A stretch of DNA of 64,000 bases from Basidiobolus meristosporus CBS 931.73 (taxonomy: Eukaryota; Basidiobolomycota; Basidiobolomycetes; Basidiobolales; Basidiobolaceae). The notes below the pieces were generated by a model. The model was given only the letters and a program-made list of their open reading frames with translations. It did no database searches and was not told where the DNA came from. The position numbers and the translations under genes are program-made. The DNA lies in assembly GCA_002104905.1 (NCBI GenBank), contig MCFE01000126.1, forward strand, positions 96,814 to 160,813, in the 5' to 3' direction. Positions 33,742 to 45,001 of this stretch are shown piece after piece (within the stretch, counting starts at the first letter, position 1; each line of letters opens with the position of its first letter).

Positions 33742-36700
33742 ATGGAGACCGAGTTGACGCAACTGCACAATGTGCTCAACGGTCTGCCCACCATGTCAAA
33801 GGGGATTGTAGATAGCACTAGACATGAGAAGGTTTTCTCTTACATTCAAGGAAATATTACCAAGTACGGGGATGCGTTATATGAAGTGCTAGAAAAGTGG
33901 AACGTTGTCGATACACTATCCGTAAGTTTCCTCCCCCTTCAGAGCCCGCTTGGGTGTTCCCTATGTTGCTTCGAGAGAACAAACCTGTATTGACCGAGTT
34001 GGAAACTAGCGTTGCTTCGAAGAAAACCAGGACTTTCGAGTGACCTCCATAGGTTTGAGGGTCATTGGGCAGCTGATTGACTCGTTGGTGGCCAATCGGG
34101 AGACGCTGTTGGAGAAACTGTTCGCGGACACGAGTGTGTTTACCCAGTTGTGGGAGAGGTTGATTGGGTCGGAGGTGGCTTTACTTCGTTTCGCCTCCAT
34201 GGAATGCCTGAAGAGTCTGGTGAAAAGTAGACTCGGCGCTAGCTGGTGGGCTTTGCACTGTACTTGGGTTTGCGGAAGGGAATTTTGATTATTGATGGGC
34301 TTTTCTTTAGGTTGAACTCTTCGATCGAGTTCCCGGAGATCTTTAGCAACTTGTTATACGACTCAAGTAGCTACGTAAGTGGTTTCCACATATCTCGTGA
34401 TAGGTCGTCATGCTGAACTAGTGGTGCTTATTGTATAGGTTGTCTCCAGCAGCTGCGAGTTTTTCATTTACCTGGTCACCCTTCCGGACACACCGGGCTG
34501 GTCGGATGTTCACGAGGAGCTTCTAGGAAACCTTATCAGCTCCATGAAGCTACTTGCCAACTTGTCGGATATTACCAACCCCAATGGCTCGGTTCACAAC
34601 CGCGTATGCGAGTTGGAATTGATCTGGTCGTTGGTCCACTCAAAGCACCCGCGTTCGTTGAAGTTACTGCACGATCATAAAATGGTAGACTCGATGCAAC
34701 GCGCGATTAGCTACGACCATACTCATCTCCCTTTTTTCAATGCCTAGTTGATGAATATATACGCCCTGCACGGCGATGCAAACAGGGTGATTCAAACGAG
34801 GGCCAACGAGATCCTCAGCACCGTGTTCGAATGGGTGCCATATCCTTTGACATTGCTTGGACCCGCTGACACGTTCGAGCACACCACCAACCAGCAGCTT
34901 CAGTTACAACAGAGTAAGCATGTTCCCACTGGAATCCACATGAATCAACCGCTTATTTCTACGGACAGCCTTTGAATACAGCCTGGCGCACGTCGTGCTA
35001 CCTTTGTTACTGTCGCCAGAAAGCTTCAAGCCACTAGCAGCCATCAGTGTTCTGGACTCGATGGGGAAGCTTGTTCCACGAGATGAAATTCACCGAAGGA
35101 AAATGGGCCAGAGCCTTATAGAAGTCCTGGTTTTCCTGCTTTCTTTGGCGTCGAATCAGACAGACGAGGTAGTGGTGGATTGTCTTACTGCCGACCAGCT
35201 GTTGGAGATCGAACAGAAGGTGGGGCTGCAGCCTAGTCGTTCTCCATCACATGCCTACTAACAGCGTTCATTGTCAGCTGCATGAGCAGTTCGCAAAGGG
35301 AGTTCGGGTAAATACCAATCGTAAGGCTATCGTCCTGAGAACACTGCTGGTTCTTCTCTCTGTCATCAAGAGCGAGCACAACACACTTCAGGTATGGTGG
35401 CAGTATGGTCATTTCGAACGAATCTACAATGACCGGGACATTTCTAGTCCGTAGACTTGATAGACCACTGTTTACATACATTGTCGAATTCAACATTCAA
35501 CCAAGATCAGCGGATTCTGAAGAATGGACTGGCCCTGTTGCATCAACTGTTCGAGCATTTGGAGGAGCAGATCGATGATCAAAAGCTCACCAAGGTATGC
35601 CATATGCTCTAGACTGGCCATGTGAGCCAGTATACTGATGCTTCAGTCATCTCAGGTGTTGAATGAATTGCTGAGCATTCTGAATAACCCGGGATTGTCT
35701 TGTCATGGAGTGAGGCTGCTTCTGGATACATTCAAACATTTCTTGAATACACCAGCCATCGGTCGGGCCGTGTTGAACGTGGGGATTGTGGTGTAGTGTT
35801 AGCACGAGTTTGGGGCCAGCGTTAACTCCGGATTTTCTTCACTAGAGCGTTGGCGAGAGACTGTCTGACGTGTTGGAGAGTAAGTGCTATGACATGAACT
35901 GGGATGTGCGTGATACGGTGCTGGAATTCTTTGGAGAGCTGTTCAATGAGGTAGGCATGACGAGCAGCGCCGGGTGATCCCCCTGAAACTAACGATCCGC
36001 GCAGAATTGCCAGCATGGAATTGAGTTGATCCTCTCGTTTAAGTTGTTGAAAATGGTCATGGAGAAAGTGGCGGATGCCGAGTCGTACGTTCGTGCCTCT
36101 GCCGTACAGACGCTTGGGGTACGTGGATCTGGTCTGGGCTTACTCTTTGCATCTCATCTGACGGGAATTTAGGCTGCAGTGAAGAACCAGAGCGGATGGT
36201 CCGATTTGCATTTGCATGATGGGATCCGCAATCTACTAGGGAAAATGCCCGACCTTCTGTGTGACACCGAAGCATTTGTCAGAAGGGCGGTTTTCGATCT
36301 GATCACGTGCTTGATCAGCTCAAGACAGTATACGCGACTGTTCTTCTCGAGTGAAGCGGGGGAAGAGCCAATCCTGAGGTGAGAAAGCTTGTGAATGTCC
36401 ACCGACCATTCTCTTTAACCATCTCTCATAAGCCACGGGTTGCTGATGAGGCTACTCGACGATTGCGATTGGGAGGTTAGAGTCCGCGGAGTCAAATTCC
36501 TGTACGAGTTGTGGATGGTCAGCTGGAACGAACAAGAATACCGGAACAAACGCGAGTCCTCTGCAGCAGTCAACTGGTTCTTCAACGTGAAAGCTGACGA
36601 GTTGCTGCTAGCGACGGTTGGTTCGGGAGCGATTCATGGTGCTTTGTTCTGATGTACTGACCGGTATCCCTTCTAGATTGAGGATTCGTCTAGATTGGTT

Positions 36701-36976
36701 CGTGGGGAGAGCCTCTCGGCAATCCGCAAGATACTCAAGACCTCTGCGGGCACCGGTACCCTTCAGGGAGGGAAGAGAGATATTCAAGACACACAGGAGT
36801 TGGCGCACGACCAATTCTTGGAGAAGTTACGGAAGATCGACCTGGTCAGGTTGGAAGAATCCGTCGAGGTTGAGCATTTGTATAAAGAAGCCTTAGAGAA
36901 TGACTCGGTTGATAATGAGACTATGATGGAGACCGACCAGCCAAACATCGGAAACAACATCCTGGAATGCTATTGA
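33742..36976 (+). CDS. BRAT1: BRAT1 homologue, HEAT-repeat protein (14 exons)
   Basis: Exons: 33742-33921, 34010-34245, 34311-34374, 34439-34684, 34748-34913, 34969-35219, 35278-35391, 35448-35594, 35647-35790, 35846-35950, 36005-36118, 36173-36378, 36433-36616 and 36677-36976. They keep one frame and give 818 residues, close to human BRAT1 (about 820). HEAT-like repeats run throughout. The best landmarks are NWDVRDTVLEFFGELF, ADAESYVRASAVQTLG and CDWEVRVRGVKFLYELW. The last residues, LECY, carry the terminal Cys-Tyr that in animal BRAT1 enters the active site of INTS11. In animals BRAT1 binds the Integrator nuclease subunits INTS9/INTS11 and is linked to ATM signalling. Exon 9 has an alternative acceptor 9 nt downstream. 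The exon 2 donor (GTGGGC) and the intron after exon 4 (63 nt) were chosen to keep frame and are the least certain joins. AATAAA is at 36987. Confidence 0.82.
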
Positions 36977-37274
36977 TTCTTTAGGCAATAAAATCACCTT
37001 GTTGTTGGCCAGCTAATCAGTTAAAATGAGTAATATAATCAGGAAATGCATGGAGATCGGTTAGGATTCTGACTGATTAGCCCACACGTCTAATGGCTCT
37101 TACCCGACCAGCCATTCACCTGGATCCAATCAATTTTTTGCTCCCATTGCTAATGCACGATTGAAAGTTTTCGTAGGAATTTTCATTGAAATTCGCTTTG
37201 TTAAAGAGAGGTTAACCTAAGCTGGTACGGTGTGAACCCTTATCTCTCGTTTCCACCACAGTTCTCTTTTCACC

Positions 37275-40200
37275 ATGACTGATAGTAGTAAGGTATTTGG
37301 GCGAGATTGGTTCGGCTCAGGAGTGGGTTATAAGTGTACTGATTTTCCTGCGTGTCTAGTCTCAGTGGTCACAGATCGTTCCCGATTCGGCCTCGGCTGG
37401 GGAGATATTGGCGATGGTGCAGATTTTCAACGACTGCTTTCGAGCAAGAACAGATGCTTGGAGTAAGAGGATGCTGATTGACCCCTTTGTTACCCCACGG
37501 AATCCATTAACGCGGTTTTTTGTAGACATCTTGCAAGGCTCCGAAGCAAAGTTTTCCTCCTTTTTTACACGCGTCCTTACGCTTGCCCTTCCAAAGCACA
37601 AGGGAGACGATATCGAGGTGCGCAAGGAGGCTTTGATCTTTCTCATAAACTGCTTTCAAAGTCTGGAGAATCCCACCATTAGAGCCGAATGCATGAGGTA
37701 GCCCTCCCTCAAAGTTAGTCTATCTCTCAAGGCCCATCTAATCACCAGCCAAACCCTACTTTGTAGAATCGCTTCGTTGTCGATCTGGAATTGCGTGGCT
37801 TCCCCTGTACGCCGTGAGGCGGAATTCAAATCGGTTCCTCAATTGAAGAAGTTCTGGAGACACCTGGAGAAGAAATTCAACGCCGCCGGTAAGAACTGAT
37901 CGGAGCTAGCTTCTGCTCGGGTGACAACTAACACCATGTTTTGGCAAAGATGATGCCACAAAGGAGCGTCTCAGTTTCGATAGGAAGTGGCTTTCGAACC
38001 TTTTGGCCGGGTTCGTAGATATCTTAGACTCCATCCCCGAAGAAGGGGAAGGTAAGCATCACCAAGGGCACTCCTCCATTCCCCTCGAGACGACTAATCC
38101 TGCTTTCAAGTCTCTATCCACTCCGTATCATACTGCGAGCGTTTCCTTGAGTTCCTGATTGATTTAGAAGCACAACTCCCAACCCGAAGATATTTCAATA
38201 CTCTTCTAGACGATCATAATATTGTGGTTTCGTGTACCCTTTCGGCATTAGCACATAGACCTGACTGGTACTTCATCCTCGATAACTTCCCTCCAAGTGA
38301 TGTGTGTACTAACGCGTAAATGGCCCATGTAGCACCCGATTCCAACAGCTGTTGAATATGCTCAAATTCTACTCACGATTCGAGATTAACGATCAAACAG
38401 GTTCGGCCTTGACGGATAGCGAGATGACCGACTTGCATTCCAAAAGACTGCTGGAGCTTCAGGTGCGCTTTTCCCCAATCCCCCCAATCTCCATGAACCC
38501 CTGCCAACATGTTGTTTTTGTAGCGAGTTGCCTTCTCCTCGTTCCAAAGCCAGCTGAGCCCCCTGGCCCTGGCGAACATTGGTGCCATCGAGCGTAGAGT
38601 GGACCTTGAAAGGCACTTTGACAAACTCTCCGACGAAGAGTTGATTCGTCTGTGCCAGATTCTTGGGCTCCGCACCCAAAAGGTGAACAAGGACGGCGAG
38701 AACGTTTCGCGGAAATTCCTGATAGAGATCCTTGTTTCGCGATACGAAAAGAGAACGAGTCAGATAGACGCAGTGAATGCCATGCCACTCTATCCCGATG
38801 AAAATCTCCTCTTCGACGAACATCTGGAACAGACGGAATCCTACACCGGAAATGAGGTGCTGCCCCTTCCCAAGCTGAACCTCCAATTTCTGACCATTCA
38901 CGACTACCTGCTACGCAACTTCAATCTGTTTCGTCTCGAGTCCGCCTACGAGATCCGACAAGATATCGAGGATGCCGTCAAAAGACTGGCCCCCAAATTA
39001 ATCTTCCCCGAGCGAACGACCGAATTCACTGGATGGGCCAGGATGGCTATTCCTATCGAGACATTCAGCATCGTGGATGTGGAAAAGCCTAATCTTGGGG
39101 AGAAGAAGCCGGCCAAGGTGGCGGCCGACGTGACGTTCAACATCAGTCGCTATACCCCCTCGATACGTGATGAATGGAGCTCTCTTCGTCAGCATGATAT
39201 CCTGTTCCTGCTGACATTGCAGGCAACCAAGGAGTCCCACGCAAAGTACGAGGCCGGGAAGTCGTTCAAGCAGCACTTCGGATTGAAATATGTTCGTGGC
39301 TGTGAGGTCTCGGCCATTCTTGGCCAAGACGGCAAACCGGTCGATGAGTTCATGGACCCAGAGGCCAAGCAGGAATTCTTGGAGGCGAAGACGCGTACAA
39401 TCCGTGTGATGCTGGACCCCAACCAGTACCAAGCAGACATCGACCGCTTCTCGGCCAAGAAGGGGGAGGATGTTCACGAAACGTTCAACGTATTGTTACG
39501 CCGGAATCCCAAAGAAAACAACTTCAAGGGGATCTTGGAGACGGTGCGTGATCTTATGCAAAGCGAGCTGGTCGTGCCTGACTGGTTGCACGACATCTTC
39601 CTGGGATACGGAGACCCTAGCAGCGCCCACTATACCAACATGCCCAACACCCCCAAATCCATTGATTTCCGAGACACGTTCCTCGACTATGCCCATGTCA
39701 AAGAGTCGTTCCAGGACAAGGAGGTTGTTCCTGCGGAGAATTTCGTTGAGCCTGTGTCTCCACCACACGTGATTGAATTCCCGCAGGCTCCACCGAAAAT
39801 CAAATCCGGCACCAAAAGAAAGGCGCCCGAGGAGAGCCAGCAGGTGGACGGCGACCAGAACAAGCTTGTTGTTAGCACGTACACCCTTCCTAACATGGGC
39901 CCCTACCCCTTCAACGTGCCGAATAAGAATCAGATTCGATTCACACCTTCTCAAGTGGAGGCCATCAAGGCAGGCACCAACCCTGGCTTGAGCCTGATTG
40001 TCGGCCCCCCGGGAACCGGCAAAACCGATGTTGCGGTCCAGATCATCGCCAATCTTTACCACAACTTCCCCAACCAACGTATCCTGCTGGTTACTCACAG
40101 CAACCAGGCGCTGAACCAGCTCTTCGAGAAGATCATTGCTCTCGATGTTGACGAGCGACACTTGCTTCGCCTGGGCCACGGTGAGGAAGAGCTGGACACG

Positions 40201-41694
40201 GAGGAGAGTTTTGGCAAATACGGAAGAGTCAACTCGTTCTTGGAGAAACGACTCAGCCTCCTAAGTGAGGTCGACCGCATGGCCAAGTCGCTCCAGCTTA
40301 CGGGGGATCACGGGTATACTTGCGAGACCGCCGGGTACTTCTATCTATATCACATCCTGTCCCGGTGGGAGCCATTCATTGATCGCATGCAGAGTCTTGA
40401 GGGCGATCAGGCACTGGTCCAGACCATTGTGGACGAGTTCCCGTTCACCATGTACTTCGCCAACGCCCCGCAGCCTTTGTTTCCCGAGGCGGCCACTTTT
40501 GAAGAGGCCCTGGAGATTGCCCAAGGGTGCTTCAGACACATCAAGAACCTATTCACACAACTAGAAGAGATCCGTGCTTTCGAGCTGCTTCGTACTGGCT
40601 ATGACCGTTCGAACTACCTGCTCACCAAAGAGGCCAAGATTATCGCCATGACATGCACACATGCGGCGCTGAAGCGTCGGGAGCTAGTCTCGCTCGGATT
40701 CAAGTACGACAACATCGTCATGGAGGAAGCGGCGCAAATCCTGGAGGTGGAGACGTTCATCCCCCTGCTCCTTCAGGACTCAGAAGAGGGGCGGTCGCGG
40801 TTGAAGCGGGTGATCATGATTGGTGATCACAACCAGTTACCGCCGGTGGTCCAAAACGTGGGATTCCAGCAGTACAGCAATATGGAGCAGAGTCTGTTCA
40901 CCAGATTTGTTAGGCTTGGGGTGCCCACGGTGGATCTGGATGCCCAAGGTCGTGCCAGGCCCTCCATCGCCGAGCTGTTCAACTGGAGATACAAGAAGCT
41001 CGGCAACCTCCCCATAGTTGCCCAGAAGCAGGAGTACCAGCTTGCCAACGCCGGCTTCACCTACGACTACCAACTGGTCAACGTCGATGCGTACGAAGGC
41101 TCCGGGGAAACGGAGCCCACCAAGTATTTCTATCAGAACCTGGGCGAGGCCGAGTACGCGGTGGCCATATTCCAGTACATGCGTCTGCTAGGCTACCCTG
41201 CCGAGAAGATCTCCATTCTGACCACCTACAACGGGCAGAAGGCGTTGATCGAGGATGTGTTGAGGGTGAGATGCTCGTGGAACCCCATGTTCGGCAAGCC
41301 AGCCAAGGTCAGCACAGTCGACAAGTACCAGGGCCAACAAAATGACTACGTGATCCTGTCCCTGGTTCGTACGAAATCCGTTGGACACATCAAGGACGTT
41401 CGACGCCTGATTGTGGCGATGTCTCGTGCCCGTCTCGGACTCTACGTCCTCTGCAGAAAATCGCTCTTCGAGAACTGCGAGCCGTTGGCCGAGGTGTTCA
41501 GCAAGTTCGCCCAGCGACCAGACAAGCTCAGCCTGGAAATCAACGAAAAGTGGCCCTCCGCACGCCCGCTGGAGGACACAGGCAAGCCGTTCCTGATCAA
41601 CGACGTTACCCACATGGGAGCGTATGTCCACCAAATGACTCAAGAGCAGGTGGAGCATGCGAAAAAGGCCGACCAAATGGACGAAACACAGTGA
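37275..41694 (+). CDS. AQR: Aquarius, spliceosomal intron-binding RNA helicase
   Basis: Seven exons: 37275-37292, 37366-37697, 37767-37888, 37950-38051, 38111-38267, 38333-38462 and 38524-41694, giving 1343 residues. Aquarius (fission yeast Cwf11) is an SF1 helicase of the intron-binding complex. It contacts the intron upstream of the branch point in the spliceosome and couples splicing to snoRNP and exon-junction assembly. The N-terminal third is an ARM-like helical domain ([20 protein letters not shown]). A stretch with [19 protein letters not shown] follows. The ATPase core has Walker [10 protein letters not shown] at about residue 780, the DEAD-box equivalent MEEAAQILE near 1020, GDHNQLPPV, and motifs IV-VI with [11 protein letters not shown] and [11 protein letters not shown]. 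The second exon has two in-frame acceptors 6 nt apart (37360 or 37366). The C-terminus is shorter than in the human protein. Very strong similarity. Confidence 0.96.
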
Positions 41695-41777
41695 ATTTCC
41701 TATCTTTTACTCAATAAATGTATATATAAGATACCCCGGTTTATATTATATTTTTATGTTCTCTACTATAATACAGC

Positions 41778-42836
41778 TCACTGTTCTATTCCAAATACGC
41801 AATCTCTAGCTTTGTGGCCAGGCTCCAGACAGTGATGACAGTGGTCATGGTCGAAGCGGCACACGTCCATCTTTCCGCATCCCTGGGCATCGTAATTGTG
41901 TGGTCTACAGATTGGCTCCCCGGAGGGTGAAAGACGGACTGGGTAGCGTAAAGGCTTACGGACAAAGTTCTCGGACCGAGCGCGCAAAAACCATGGCTCA
42001 GCCAATGGCGTATGAGGGTCGGCACATCCAAGTAAGAAGGAAGAAAACCACTCGGACGATACACGGCCTGCCATCTTGGCGCTGGCGGTGGGGGTAAGCT
42101 GAGGTAGGGCGAGGGCGAACAAGGCCTCGTTCTTCACAATGATGGTTTCTACTCGAGGTAATAGGAACTTCATCACCTTCACAACGCTTTCCACATCTCT
42201 GTTACCTCCGATATCTACAAACGCCACATTGATCTTGTGCTCCGATATGAGGGTTTGTACCCGCCCAGGATTATGAAGAACGTCCAGACACTCAAATATG
42301 CAGTGTGGAAAGCGTTTTCGAGACTCCACAAACAGGGTAGGTGAGGTTTCTAACCCAACAACCGTACCACAATGCTGAGACAATATGTCTGTGCATATAC
42401 CATATGAGGAGCCGATTTCTAATACATTGTCTGTTTGAAGGATTTGTGCGCGAGCCAGACGACGATACTCGGTAGTGTGCGGGCACAAGATAATGGTTGC
42501 CGGTGAGTTCGGGGCCGCTCTAGGAAATACAGGCGATAGCCGACAAGGATTCACCTGGTAAGTGGAGTCGTCAGAGTGATACCTAACCTGTACTCTATCC
42601 TGAGCCACTTGGTCTTCAGTAGAAGAGATCACGGTAGCGCGTCCAGTGTTCTTATCGGAACGCAACATGACAAAAACTTCGTCGCCTGGGCCGAAGGAAT
42701 AAGCAAGAGGGGAATCCTGGGTAGGGGCAGAGCCTGGATTCGGAGGAGAGAATAAAAATAAACTAGGGATAGGCTCATCTTGCGAAGCAGATGACGAATG
42801 GTCAGCGTTAGGAGCAACAGGCGGAGTAGAAGTCAT
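41778..42836 (-). CDS. Methyltransferase-fold protein with C-terminal CCCH and CCHC zinc fingers
   Basis: 352 residues from the ATG at 42836. The open frame extends to 42872 without an ATG. The first 45 residues are Ser/Pro-rich and disordered. About 50-110 look like a small beta-barrel (GPGDEVFVMLRSDKNTGRATV...RVQVRYHSDDSTYQV, Tudor/agenet-like). About 118-290 form a Rossmann-like core with SAM motif I NVLEIGSSYGICTDIL, an acidic motif II (VVGLETSP) and VAFVDIGGNRDV, as in class I methyltransferases. The C-terminus has a CCCH-type finger (C..., CGKMDVCRFDH) and a retroviral-type knuckle CHHCLEPGHKARDC, both RNA-binding modules. A nucleic-acid methyltransferase is plausible, but the catalytic NPPY or equivalent is not visible. 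Convergent with AQR, with 83 bp between stops. I do not know a named orthologue. Confidence 0.7.
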   Translation of the reverse strand: MTSTPPVAPNADHSSSASQDEPIPSLFLFSPPNPGSAPTQDSPLAYSFGPGDEVFVMLRSDKNTGRATVISSTEDQVAQDRVQVRYHSDDSTYQVNPCRLSPVFPRAAPNSPATIILCPHTTEYRRLARAQILQTDNVLEIGSSYGICTDILSQHCGTVVGLETSPTLFVESRKRFPHCIFECLDVLHNPGRVQTLISEHKINVAFVDIGGNRDVESVVKVMKFLLPRVETIIVKNEALFALALPQLTPTASAKMAGRVSSEWFSSFLLGCADPHTPLAEPWFLRARSENFVRKPLRYPVRLSPSGEPICRPHNYDAQGCGKMDVCRFDHDHCHHCLEPGHKARDCVFGIEQ

Positions 42837-42872
42837 ACTGTATCTATTATTCCAAGTCGGAAAATGCTCCAA

Positions 42873-43435
42873 AATGAACTATAATATGTAGCAATATTTG
42901 AGCACTTTTTTTTACTAGCGAAAATCACAAATGCTCGAGGTGGTCCAAATTTATAGAAATCTCAAATCTTGTTGCTGTTAATTTGATCATTGTTCCAATC
43001 TTGATGTTCCCTTGTTCAGCAACTAGGATAATTACTAGAGGCACAACTAAATGCTGGTAAAGGAGGTAGGTATAGATTAAAACTATTTATATAAAAGGGG
43101 TCTCCCATATGCAGTATGGTTATATATTCTTGTTGATACTAGACAAGACCAAATACGGGATCTCTAGGATATAACTGTATTGAATCTACTCATTGCTACA
43201 TATACATATCTGGTCTGTAGAGGACTGTAGACTATCTGATTGCCAGGCTTCAGAGATTTTACTGCAGTGCAACTCCCAATATACAGTACTCAATGGCTTA
43301 GACTAGAAATAGCTGACTACCTTTTTCCTGAGAAATTCCTCTGATATGTTTGTGAGCGCCCATATTAGTATGAGGCTATTACACACTACTATAAACATTG
43401 CACCATTGATTGACTCATTTGTTGGGGAGTGATAT
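42873..43435. other. Unassigned AT-rich sequence, possible LTR debris
   Basis: AT-rich with a TATA-like tract (tatttatataaaagggg near 43085) and no credible open frame. It marks the return from gene-rich to repeat-rich DNA. The TATA-like tract may belong to an LTR of a family I cannot delimit. Confidence 0.35.
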
Positions 43436-43439
43436 GTCA

Positions 43440-43735
43440 GTTGGGAATACAAATAATTAGGCCTTGAAATATCTACAGTTTGCTAGCTTAGCACACAGTA
43501 ATATGCTGAAAGTAGAAATGAGAACCAGGAAGTTAATTGAAGTGCCTAGATGCATACATCTTGAGGATTCATTGGGTGGGGATATAGCACTTATACATCT
43601 CAGTACACTCAGGGAATAGAATGGTAAGAGCTCCTGGAATAAGGTCCCAGGAAGCTGTGTACAAAGATTGGGGTCCTTTGGACTAGATCCAAGATTCTGT
43701 AAATACTGTGCAAGATAAAATTCCAAGTAACCCTC
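43440..43735 (-). repeat. Diverged copia LTR fragment
   Basis: Shares the landmark order of the 348-bp LTR family in minus orientation ('aggtcccaggaagctgtgtacaaag', then 'aaaattccaagtaa.ccc'). It is clearly more diverged than the copies at left. It directly precedes repeat R2. Confidence 0.45.
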
Positions 43736-44053
43736 AGAAAAAAAATTAAGAAAAGGCTAGCAGAATACATTCAGAATATCAGCTGAATTCCAACTTTTGC
43801 AGAAGTGACAACTCTCAGTATTTGAGGTACTGGCTTCACAGCAAACAAGCAGACATCCGTTCCAGGGGCAGACTAGGCCAACTAGCATTCATACCAAATT
43901 TGGTAATCAGCTACTCATTACTTCCACCAAAAATTGCAACTGATAATTTGAAGAGAAACGCCAGCGAAATACTATCAGAATACCAGCTGAATACCAGCTG
44001 AATACCAGCTAAAAATCTAACGAATTCCAGCTTTGAGATATTTCATAGGGTAA
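43736..44053 (+). repeat. Dispersed repeat R2, copy 2
   Basis: Second copy of the repeat at 17803-18117. It contains tandem 'ataccagctga' units (three clean copies near 43980-44010) and ends at 'gagatatttcataggg'. Confidence 0.65.
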
Positions 44054-44393
44054 ATTAACATCAATTCATATTAAAATGCTATATCTAGGATATATGCACC
44101 ACTGGGTGCTAGACCAACTATTTACAACAGTTTACTGAACTCACCTTTTGGCCAACGGATTACTAAGACTAGCACTTCAGGAGGTATTGCCAAAAGTAAA
44201 GAACCAGTCTTTCTCCGGGCCATACAGTGAAAAGACGCTATATTTCGTATTACAACGGGTGACATCTTTCTAGTCCTGGACCATAACGGTTGAAATTTGC
44301 TTGAATCGAATCGAATATTTATTTCTAAAATGATCAGATACGCACGAGTTGATATTCATCCAGTAAATACCAATTTGGAATTAGCCGAGCTAA

Positions 44394-44933
44394 TTACTGG
44401 TGCCAGAGAAATGAGACCCCATTGCCGGTATAGAAGTTGCCGTAGGATGTGGTGTAGGTACCCCCTTGTCCATTGAACTTGTAGTTCCAGTTGCTTGTGT
44501 ATACGCTGCCGTCATTGTTGATGCGCTCCACCACCGCAACGTGGCCAGTCGAGCCGCAGCCCTGGTAGCCTGGCTGGATGACAATGATGGAGGGGACTCG
44601 TGGCTGACTGGACACCACCCACCCATTGACATTGCGAGCACTGGATGGCCAGGTGCGAGCATCGCCCCACCACTGGGTGTGCTGACAGGTCAGCTCGTAG
44701 TAGCGAGCGTCGGCCCAGTCGGTGCACTGGCCATTGTTGAATCGGAACTGGCGAGAGCACGAGGCCAGCACCGAGATGTTGGAGAGCTTGCTTGGTGTGC
44801 CAGACACCTCGGTTTGATTCAGCCGAGCAGAGTTGGAGGGCACGGCTTGAGTCGGTAGAGCCTCGGTTGATGTGGCCAGGAAGGCAGTGGCGGCAGCGAA
44901 TAGATAGGTCAGAGTGGAGGTCAACTTCACCAT
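44394..44933 (-). CDS. Secreted CHAP-domain amidase/peptidase, copy 1
   Basis: 179 residues, no intron. Residues 1-25 are a secretion signal (MVKLTSTLTYLFAAATAFLA, cleavage near STEA). The CHAP domain fills about 57-179. The putative catalytic Cys70 lies in NNGQCTDWADARYY, His131 in CGSTGHVAVVERI, and the third polar residue is Glu136 or Asn148/150. Cys59, 83 and 126 could form disulfides. CHAP enzymes cleave peptidoglycan amide or peptide bonds, so this is probably an extracellular antibacterial or bacteria-feeding hydrolase. The family is mainly bacterial and the gene lacks introns, so transfer from bacteria is likely. The promoter TATAAAAG is at 44993-45000, about 60-68 bp before the ATG, inside a block conserved among copies 1-4. 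It differs from the other copies at residue 37 (Arg instead of Gln). Confidence 0.88.
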   Translation of the reverse strand: MVKLTSTLTYLFAAATAFLATSTEALPTQAVPSNSARLNQTEVSGTPSKLSNISVLASCSRQFRFNNGQCTDWADARYYELTCQHTQWWGDARTWPSSARNVNGWVVSSQPRVPSIIVIQPGYQGCGSTGHVAVVERINNDGSVYTSNWNYKFNGQGGTYTTSYGNFYTGNGVSFLWHQ

Positions 44934-45001
44934 GTTTGTAAGTGTATCAGAATGAATTCTAAGTGATAAGTATCAACTGGGTGCGACTGGGTCTTTTATA
45001 G

